Shown: in pieces, positions 54,615-62,200 of the stretch | How the letters are laid out: each line of letters begins with the position of its first letter | Position numbering within the stretch: position 1 is the stretch's first letter | Origin: Roseateles sp049532965 | GTDB taxonomy: Bacteria; Pseudomonadota; Gammaproteobacteria; Burkholderiales; Burkholderiaceae_C | Direction: 5' to 3' | Length of the DNA: 64,000 nucleotides | Assembly (NCBI RefSeq): GCF_049532965.1 | Contig: NZ_CP186694.1 | Span: forward strand, 930,001-994,000 | The notes under the pieces: generated by a model | Databases searched by the model: none | Seen by the model: the letters and a program-made list of their open reading frames with translations, nothing else | Told to the model about the DNA's origin: nothing | Program-made: the position numbers and the translations under genes

Positions 54615-57600
54615 TCAGATCAGCGGCGCGGCGCCGTCTTCCTCCGGCCGCCGGGCCGTGGAGCCGATCGCCGCCATCGCGGCAGCGTGGACGGCCTGGG
54701 TCCCAGAGGGGACCGGGGCGGCCTGGGCCGCATCGGACAGCAGCGCTGTCGTGGCGGTGTGCGGCGCGGCCAGGAGGTCCTCGACGGCGAGCCGGGTTTC
54801 GGCCGGCGCCGCGGCGTTGGGCGTTCCATCGGGCGATTTGGCGAACCAGACATCGCCCATCTGGTGCGTCGCGCCATCCGCCGTCCTGTAGCCGGAGATC
54901 AGGCCGATCAGGTTGCCATGATCGACGGTCGTGCCGGTCTGCGCCTGGAGGTCGAGCTCGACGATGCCCAGCTCGTTCAGCGATTTCAGCTCGCCCGCGT
55001 CCGTCCTGCCGTTGCCGTTCGCATCCGCCCAGATGCGCAGCTCGGCGAAGCCGGCATCGAGCGCGTTCAACGCGTGGTCGTGGTTCGCATCCAGCGATCG
55101 CATCGCCTCGTAGCCGTTGGCGGCGTGGCGGCCACCGCTGCCGGGCAGCGCGGTGCCGGTGCCGAAGAGCTCCGCGCCCGAGTCGATCTGCCCGTTGCCG
55201 TTCAGGTCCCGCGCGAGCAGTCCGTTGCCTTGCGCCATCCAGCCCCATTGCTGCGCGTGGCCGGTGTTGTTCATGTCGAAGCTGACGCCCTGTGCGGCCG
55301 ACACGGTGCCCAGGCCGTGGCCGTCCAGGTTGAGCATGATCGGCGTCGCGAGGAACAAGGCGTCGAGCTGCTGGCCCGTCATCGCCTGGACCGTCTCGGT
55401 GCTGAAGGCCATCACCTGGTCCATCGACAAGGCGGCCAGGTCGCGCGTCTCGAAGCCCGCGATCGCGACGGTGCCGATCGCATGGATCTGGTCCACGGTC
55501 AGTGCCCGCGCCTGATCCCGGCTCAGCGCGGTCAGGTCGTCGCTGGACAAGGTGGCGAAGGCCTCGCTGGAGATGGCCGCCACCTGGTGCGTCGTCAACG
55601 CGGCGACCTGGCGGCTGTCCAGCGCCTCGATCGCCAGGGAGTTCATCGCCGCGATCGACTCGGTGTCCAGGGCGCGCAGCGTCTGCGTCGTCAATCCATG
55701 GATCTGGTCGGAGCCGAGCGCGGCAAAGACCTCGGTGGACAACGCATTGAGCGTCGCTGTCCCGAGCGCGCGGAAGGCCGACGAACTCAGCGCCGCGAAG
55801 TCGTCCGTGCCGAAGCCGGCCAGTTGCGCGGTCGTCATCTCGACCACCTGCAGGCTGGTCATCGCCTGCACCTGCGTGGTCGACAGCGCGGCGAAGTCGC
55901 CGGCGTCCATCACGCGGATCGCGCGGCCGGGCAGCAGCGCCACGTCCTGCGCGTCCAGCGCCGCAAGCTGGTCGGTGCTCCACGCCAGCACCTGGACGTT
56001 CGTCAGGCCCAGGATCTGCGCCGTGCCCAGCGCCTGGACCTGGTCCGTGGTCATCGCCGCCGCCTGCTGATAGCTCAGCGCGCCGACCTGGTCCGGCCGC
56101 AGCGCGGCGATCTGGTCCATGCTGAACAGCGCGATCTGGTCCGAGCTCATCGCGCGCAGCGCCGTCGTGTGCAGGACCGCCAGGTCCTGCGTCTCCAGCG
56201 CGGCGATCTGGGAGCCGTCCAGCGCGGCAAGCTGCGTCGAGCGCAAGGCCGCGAATTGCGTGGTCGTCAGTGCCGCCAGGGCGACGGGTGCCATCGCGGC
56301 GATCTGGAGCGAACTCAGCGCCGCGATCTGTTTCGCCGACAGCGCCGCGATCTGGTCCAGCTCCAGCGAGCCGAACTGCGTGCTGCTGAGCCCCAATAGC
56401 GCCTGCGAGCCGAGGCTGGCCAACTGATCGGTGCCCAGCCGGTCGATCTGGTCGGCCGTCAGTCCTTGCAACTGCCGGGAACTGAGCACGGCCAACTGCG
56501 CGCTGCTCAGCGACGCGATGCTGTCGCCGCTCAGCGCGCCGATCTGTGCCGAACTCAAGCCCAGCATCGCGCGCGTGGTCAGTCCGACGACGTCCTGGAA
56601 CTCCAGGTTGGCCACCTGGTCCAGGCTCAGCGCCGCCAGCTGCTTCGACGAGAACACCGCGAACTGCGCCGAGTCCAGCGCGTTCAGATCGGCCTGTTCG
56701 AGCCCCGCCATCTGCGCCGTCGTCAACGCCGCCACCTGGCCGGTGCGCATCGCCGCGAACTGGTCGGGCACCAGCGCGTTCAACTGCTCGGTCGTGAAGG
56801 TCTGCAGCGACTGGGCCGTCAATCCGCGCACGCCGTCGCTGGACATCGCATCGATCTGCGCCGGGGTGAGGGCGGCGATCTGGCCGGTTTCCAGCACGGC
56901 CGTCTGTGCGCTGCCGAAGGCGCCGACCTGTTCCCGGCTGAGCAGGTTGATTTGCGCGGTCGACAGCGCGGTCAGGTAGAGCGGCCGCACGGAGGCGAGC
57001 AGCTCCGGCGCCAGTGCGCCGATCTCGTCGGTGGAGATTGCTGCCAGTTGGAACGAGGTCAGCGCCGGGAAGTGCTGCGAGCCCAGCGCATTGAGGCTGT
57101 CGCGATCGAGGCTCCGGATCTGCGTCGTGCTCAGCGCCGCGAGCTGCCCGTCGCGCAGGTTGGCCAGGCCAACCGGCCCGAGCGCATCGAGCTGGTCCGC
57201 ACTCAGGCCGCGGATCGCCAGCGTCGTGATCGCCTGCAGCGCCTGCGGCGTCAGCACCTGCAGCTGCGTCCCGGTCAGCGCCGCGACCTGCACCGCGGTC
57301 AACACCTGGGCCTGCGCGGTGCTGAAGGCGGCGACCATGTTGAGGTCGAGTGCCTGTACCTGCGCACTGCTCAGCGAGCGGATCACCGTCGCGTTCAGCG
57401 CGCCGAAGTCCTCGGCCTCCAACTGGGCGACCTGGTCGGTCGTCAGCCCACGGAATTGCGCCGACGTCAGCGCCGAGAACTGGGACGAGGTCAGCGTGTT
57501 CAGGTCGGCCGGCGTCATCGCCGAGAGCTGCGCGGTCGTCAGCGCTCGAATCTGCGCCGTGGTCAGCGCCTGCAGCTGGCCCGGGCTAAGTACGTCCAGC

Positions 57601-59078
57601 TGATGGTCGGTCAGCGTCGCGATGACGCGGGTCGACAGCGCCTGGATCGCGCCGGTGCCCAGCGCAGCGAGCTGGTCGTCCGACAGGTCGCGCAACTGCA
57701 CCGTGGTCAGCGCGCCGGTCTGGGACCCGCTCAGCGCCGACAGCTGCTCAGGGCTCAGCGACGCGAGCTGCCCCGGCGTCATGCCGCGCAGCGTCGTGCT
57801 GCTGAGGGCCGCCAGGTCCTCGGTGCCCAGCGAATGGAATTGCTCCGGCGTCAGCGACTGCAGTTGCTTGGAACTCAGCGCCGCGAGCTGCGCCGTCGAG
57901 AGCGCGGCCAGGTCGTCGGTATCCAGTGCCGCCAGCTGGCGTGTCGTCAGCATCGCGATCTGGACGGTCTTGAGCGCGCCGAGCTGTTCGGCGCTCATCG
58001 CGCCCAGCACCTCGGGCCGCAGGCCGACGAGGGCGCTGCTGCTCATGAGGCGCAGCTCGTCGGTGCTGAAGGCCGGCAGCTGATCGCTGCCCAGGCCGAT
58101 CAGCTGCGTGGAGGTCAGGCTCTGGACCTGCCGCGAACTCAGCGCGTCGACCTGGTCGGACGACAGCGCGCCGATCTGCTGGGAGTTCAGCGCGCGCAGG
58201 CCCTTGGTGCCGATCGCGAAGAGGTCCTCGCCCTCAAGCGCCGCCACCTGCGCCGTGCTCAGCGACTTGATGTGCAGCGTGTTGAGCGCGCCGGCCTGCT
58301 CGGTGGTCAGCGCGATCAGCGCATCGGTGCCCAGCGTGCGGAACTGCTGGCTGGTCAGCGCGGCGATCTGACGGCTCTCCAGCGCCTGGACCGCGTCGGA
58401 CGACAGCTGCGACACGGCGGTGGTCGTCAGGCCGCGCACCGCGCCGGTGGTCAACGCCTGCAGCGATTCGGTGTTCAGGGCGCTGAGCTGGTCGCCGGTC
58501 AGTCCACGGGTCTGGTTGCCGCGCAGCGCACCGATCTGCGTGGTGCTCAGCGCATTGAGCTGGTCGGCGCTGAGCGCCGCGAGCTGCACCGTGTTGAGCA
58601 CCTGCATCGACGCGGTGCTGAAGACGGCCACCTCGTCGGTCGTCAGCAGGCCGATCTGCTGGCTGGCCAGGCCGCGCACCTGCACCGACGTCAGTGCCGC
58701 GATCTGCGCGGTGTCCAGCGCGCTGAACTGGTCGCTGTCCATGCGCCGCAGCCGGTCCACCGTCAGCGCCGGGATCTGCGTGGTCGTCAGCGCGTGGATC
58801 TGGTCCGAGCTCAGCGCGGCCAGCGAGGCGGTGGTCAGCGTCCGGATCGCGCCGGTGTTGATCGCCTGGACGTCCTGCAGCTCCATCGCCGACAACTGGC
58901 CCGACGCGAGCGCGTTGAGCTGCCGCGCGGTCAGCGCGTGCACCTGCACCGTGGTCAGCGCGGCCACTTGGCCGGCCGTCAGCAAGGCCCATTCCGACCC
59001 CGTCAGCGTCGCGAGCTGCGTGGTGGTGAGCGCTGCGATCTCCTCCGGAGTGAGCGAACCGACGTCGAAAGTGGCCAT
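54615..59078 (-). CDS. Giant octapeptide-repeat protein 1 with FrpC-like calcium module
   Basis: 1487 aa. After nine residues (MATFDVGSL) the protein is about 154 octads of form A-L-[ST]-[ST]-x-[QD]-[VIL]-x, here diverged with no visible higher period. The final 245 residues form a separate module beginning PIMLNLDGHGLGTV and GNGLLARDLNGNGQIDSG, then SLDANHDHALNALDAGF and WADANGNGRTDAGELKSLN: three Asp/Asn loops like those of FrpC/RTX-type exported proteins and EF hands. It ends EEDGAAPLI, similar to its neighbour's tail. No Sec signal, so C-terminal, type-I-like export is plausible. No secretion ATPase gene is in the window. Function unknown; adhesin, effector or structural surface protein are all possible. 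Confidence 0.9.
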   Translation of the reverse strand: MATFDVGSLTPEEIAALTTTQLATLTGSEWALLTAGQVAALTTVQVHALTARQLNALASGQLSAMELQDVQAINTGAIRTLTTASLAALSSDQIHALTTTQIPALTVDRLRRMDSDQFSALDTAQIAALTSVQVRGLASQQIGLLTTDEVAVFSTASMQVLNTVQLAALSADQLNALSTTQIGALRGNQTRGLTGDQLSALNTESLQALTTGAVRGLTTTAVSQLSSDAVQALESRQIAALTSQQFRTLGTDALIALTTEQAGALNTLHIKSLSTAQVAALEGEDLFAIGTKGLRALNSQQIGALSSDQVDALSSRQVQSLTSTQLIGLGSDQLPAFSTDELRLMSSSALVGLRPEVLGAMSAEQLGALKTVQIAMLTTRQLAALDTDDLAALSTAQLAALSSKQLQSLTPEQFHSLGTEDLAALSSTTLRGMTPGQLASLSPEQLSALSGSQTGALTTVQLRDLSDDQLAALGTGAIQALSTRVIATLTDHQLDVLSPGQLQALTTAQIRALTTAQLSAMTPADLNTLTSSQFSALTSAQFRGLTTDQVAQLEAEDFGALNATVIRSLSSAQVQALDLNMVAAFSTAQAQVLTAVQVAALTGTQLQVLTPQALQAITTLAIRGLSADQLDALGPVGLANLRDGQLAALSTTQIRSLDRDSLNALGSQHFPALTSFQLAAISTDEIGALAPELLASVRPLYLTALSTAQINLLSREQVGAFGSAQTAVLETGQIAALTPAQIDAMSSDGVRGLTAQSLQTFTTEQLNALVPDQFAAMRTGQVAALTTAQMAGLEQADLNALDSAQFAVFSSKQLAALSLDQVANLEFQDVVGLTTRAMLGLSSAQIGALSGDSIASLSSAQLAVLSSRQLQGLTADQIDRLGTDQLASLGSQALLGLSSTQFGSLELDQIAALSAKQIAALSSLQIAAMAPVALAALTTTQFAALRSTQLAALDGSQIAALETQDLAVLHTTALRAMSSDQIALFSMDQIAALRPDQVGALSYQQAAAMTTDQVQALGTAQILGLTNVQVLAWSTDQLAALDAQDVALLPGRAIRVMDAGDFAALSTTQVQAMTSLQVVEMTTAQLAGFGTDDFAALSSSAFRALGTATLNALSTEVFAALGSDQIHGLTTQTLRALDTESIAAMNSLAIEALDSRQVAALTTHQVAAISSEAFATLSSDDLTALSRDQARALTVDQIHAIGTVAIAGFETRDLAALSMDQVMAFSTETVQAMTGQQLDALFLATPIMLNLDGHGLGTVSAAQGVSFDMNNTGHAQQWGWMAQGNGLLARDLNGNGQIDSGAELFGTGTALPGSGGRHAANGYEAMRSLDANHDHALNALDAGFAELRIWADANGNGRTDAGELKSLNELGIVELDLQAQTGTTVDHGNLIGLISGYRTADGATHQMGDVWFAKSPDGTPNAAAPAETRLAVEDLLAAPHTATTALLSDAAQAAPVPSGTQAVHAAAMAAIGSTARRPEEDGAAPLI
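55353..59054 (-). repeat. Diverged 24-bp (8-aa) tandem repeat array
   Basis: About 154 in-frame 24-bp units encode octads such as ALTTTQIP, ALSSDQIH and AMSSDGVR. The Ala/Leu pair, the small hydroxyl pair and the position-7 aliphatic are kept while others vary. Some octads are unusual (for example GLRPEVLG, SVRPLYLT). The whole array is free of frameshifts. Confidence 0.9.
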
Positions 59079-59186
59079 GCGGGTTTCGGAAACTTCTGGA
59101 ACCTGGCGGAGTGCCGTTGGTCTGTCGTTTGCGGCCGGGGTCCGTCAGCGCGGGGAGGGCGGACGGCGGGCGGGCCGCAAACGGCA

Positions 59187-59211
59187 AACCGGGGGCGCGA
59201 GGCCCCCGGTT
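59187..59211 (-). terminator. Terminator between the two octad-repeat genes
   Basis: A perfect 10-bp GC-rich stem (AACCGGGGGC and GCCCCCGGTT, five-base loop) lies 13 bp past the stop of the upstream octad gene on the minus strand, followed there by TTTGCCGTTTG. It probably ends or weakens transcription before repeat protein 1, which may have its own promoter within the 145-bp gap. Confidence 0.55.
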
Positions 59212-59223
59212 CCGGACTGCCGC

Positions 59224-62200
59224 TTAGATCAGCGGAACAGCGCCGTTCTGGTCATCGTCATGCAGCTTCTTGTAGGCCGCGGTGAGCGCATCCGGGCTGG
59301 CCGTGCCGGTGGACGCGGTCGTCGTGGACGCCGTCGTGCCGCCGAGCAGGTTGGCCTCGGGCTGGGCGAGCAGGTCGCCCAGCTGCGGCGTCGGGCTCGT
59401 GGCCGTCTGCTGCGCGCCGTCCTTGGCGAACCACACGTCGGTCATCTCGTGCGTCGTGCCATCGGTCTTGGTGAAGCTCGACACCAGGCCCAGCACGTTG
59501 CCGTTGTCGACGTCGGTGCCCCGGGTCGCCGACAGGTTCAGGTCGGCGATGCCCAGGTCCGCCAGCGTCTTGAGCTCGCCCGCGCCGGTCTTGCCGTCGT
59601 GGTTGGCGTCGACCCAGACCTGCAGGTGGTTGAAGTCCGCATCCTTCAGGTTCAGGTGGCCGTCATGGTTCGAGTCCAGCGAGGCCAGGGCGGTGAAGCC
59701 GTCCAGGCCCTTGCGGCCGTTGACCGTGGTGCCGGCGCCGAAGAGCTCCGCACCGCTGTCGATCGAGCCGTTGCCGTTGCGATCCATCACCAGCAGACCG
59801 TCGTTGCCGCCGACCCAGCCCCACTTGTCGTTGTGACCGGTGGCGTTGAGGTCGAAGTGCACGCCGTCCTTGGCGGCCAGGGTCTGGATGCCGTTGCCAT
59901 CCAGGTCCAGCACGATCGGCGACGCCAGGAACAGCGCGTTGGTCTGCTCGCCGGTGAAGCCCGCCGTCTGTTCCGACGTCATCGCCAGCACCTGGTCCAT
60001 GCTCATGCTCGCCAGGTCCTGCGTGTCCCAGCCGATGAACTGATCGGAGGTCATCGCCACGATCTGTTCCGTCGACAGGCCCTGCACCTGGATCGAGGTC
60101 AGCGCATGGATGTCGCTGGAGTCCAGCGCCAGGATCTGCTCCGTCGTGAAGGCATGCATCTGCGTCGAGGTCAGCGCCGCGAAGTGCGTGCTGGTCATGG
60201 CGCCGATGTCGTCCGTCGTGATGGCCGCGATCTGCTCCGTGCCCAGGGCACGCAGCTGCGTGGTGCTCAGCTCATGGATCTGCTCGCTGGTCAGCGCCGC
60301 GATCTGGTCGGTGCTGAAGGCGTCCAGTGCCGCGGTGCTCAGCGCACGGATGCCGTCGGTCGTGATCGCCGCGATGTCGGCGGTCTCGATGCCGGCCACC
60401 TGCGCCGCGCTCACCGCGCTCCACTGCTGCGAGGTCAGCGCATGCAGCTGATCGGAGCTGAAGGCCTCGAAGTCCGCCGATCCGAAGGCCGCCATGTCCG
60501 CGCTGCCGATCGCTGCCAGGTCGCCGCTGTCGATCGCCGCCACCTGCTCGGTGGTGAAGGCTTGCAACTGCGTCGAGCTCAGCGCCACGACCTGCTGCGA
60601 GGTCAGGGCCTGCACATCGTCCGTGGACAGCTGGCTCGCCTGCAGCGTGGTCAGGGCCGCGACCTGCTGCGTGCCCAGCGCCGCGATCTGGTCGGAGTTC
60701 AGGGCGTCGAGCTGGGCGCTGTCCAGCGAACGGATCGCCAGCGTGCTCAGGCTGCGCAGGTCGGCCGACTCGAAAGCCGCCATCTGCTCGGTGGTCAGCC
60801 CGTCGACCTGCGCGGAGCTCAGCGCCGCGACCTGCTGCGTGCTCAGCGCCTGGATCGCGTCGGTGCTCAGCGCGCCGATCTGGGCCGAGCCGAAGGCCTG
60901 CAACTGCGCGGAGCTGAGCGCGGCGACGTCGTCCGTCGTCATCGTTCCGATCTGCGTCGTCGTCAGGGCCTGCAGCTGGGCGTTGCTCAGCGCGCGGATC
61001 TGGCCGCTGGTCAGCGCGTTCAGGTCGTCGCTGGTCAGGTTGGCGATCTGGCTGGTCGTCAGCGCGGCCACCTGCACGCTCGTCAGCGCGGCGATCTGGT
61101 CGGAGCCCAGGGCTTCGAGCTGGTCGCTGCTCAGGGCGCGCAGGGCGGTCGTCGACAGCGCACGCAGGTCACCGGTCTCGATCGCGGCCATCTGGTCGCT
61201 CGTCAGGCCGGCCACTTGCGCCGAGGTCAGCGCCGCGGTCTGCTGCGAGCCCAGCGCCATCACCGCGTCGGTGCTCAGCGCGCCGATCTGGGCCGAGTTC
61301 AGGGCCTGGATCTGCTGCGAGCTCAGGGCCGGGACATCGCCGCTTTCCATCGCGGACAGCTGCGTCGTCGTCAGCGCGGCGACCTGCTGCGTCGTCAGGG
61401 CGCGGACCTGCGCGCTGGTCAGCGCGTTGAGGTCATCGCTCGACAGCGTGCTCACCTGGCCGGTCGTCAGCGCGGCGACCTGCTGGGTCGTCAGCGCGGC
61501 GACCTGGTCGGAGCCCAGCGCCGCCAGCTGGTCGCTGGTCAGCGTGCGCAGCGCCGTGGTCGACAGAGCCCGCAGGTCCGCCGTCTCCAGCGCGGCGACC
61601 TGGTCGCTCGTCAGGCCGGCGACCTGGCGGCTGGTCAGCGCGGCGACCTGCGCCGAGCTCAGCGCCATGACCGCCTCGGTCGTCAACGCGCCCATCTGGT
61701 CGGAGGCCAGCGCGGCGACCTGCTGGGTCGCCAGCGCGGCGACGTCCGCGGTCTCCATGGTGTTGATCTGCGCGGTGGTCAGCGCCGCGATCTGCGCGGT
61801 GCTCAGCGCCTTGATCTGGGCGCTGGTCAGCGCGTTCAGATCGTCGCTGGTCAGGTCACGGATCTGGCTGGTGGTCAGCGCGGCGACCTGCTGGGTCGTC
61901 AGCGCGGCGACCTGGTCGCTGCCCAGCGCTTCCAGCTCGGCCGTGCCCAGGGCCGCGACCTGCGCCGTGGTCAGCGCACGCAGCTGGCCGCTCGTCAGCG
62001 CGGCGAAGTCGTCGGTCGCGAGCTGGCTGACCTGCGTGGTCGTCAGCGAGGCGACCTGCTGGGTCGTCAGCGCCTGGACCTGGTCGGAGCTCAGCGCCTC
62101 CAGTTGCTCGCTGGTCAGGGCGCGCAGCGCGACCGTCGACAGCGCCTTCAGGTCGCCCGATTCCAGGGCGGCCATCTGGTCCGTCGTCAGGCCGGCGACC

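Noticed and set aside
59000..59060. Resemblance of LTPEEIAAL to the start of TAL-effector repeats.
   Set aside because: TAL repeats are 33-35 residues with a fixed helix-loop-helix; here the unit is 8 residues and no hypervariable pair exists.
56466..59285. A 939-residue plus-strand frame opposite octad protein 1.
   Set aside because: Same periodicity artefact; composition is Arg/Gln/Gly noise with no domain.
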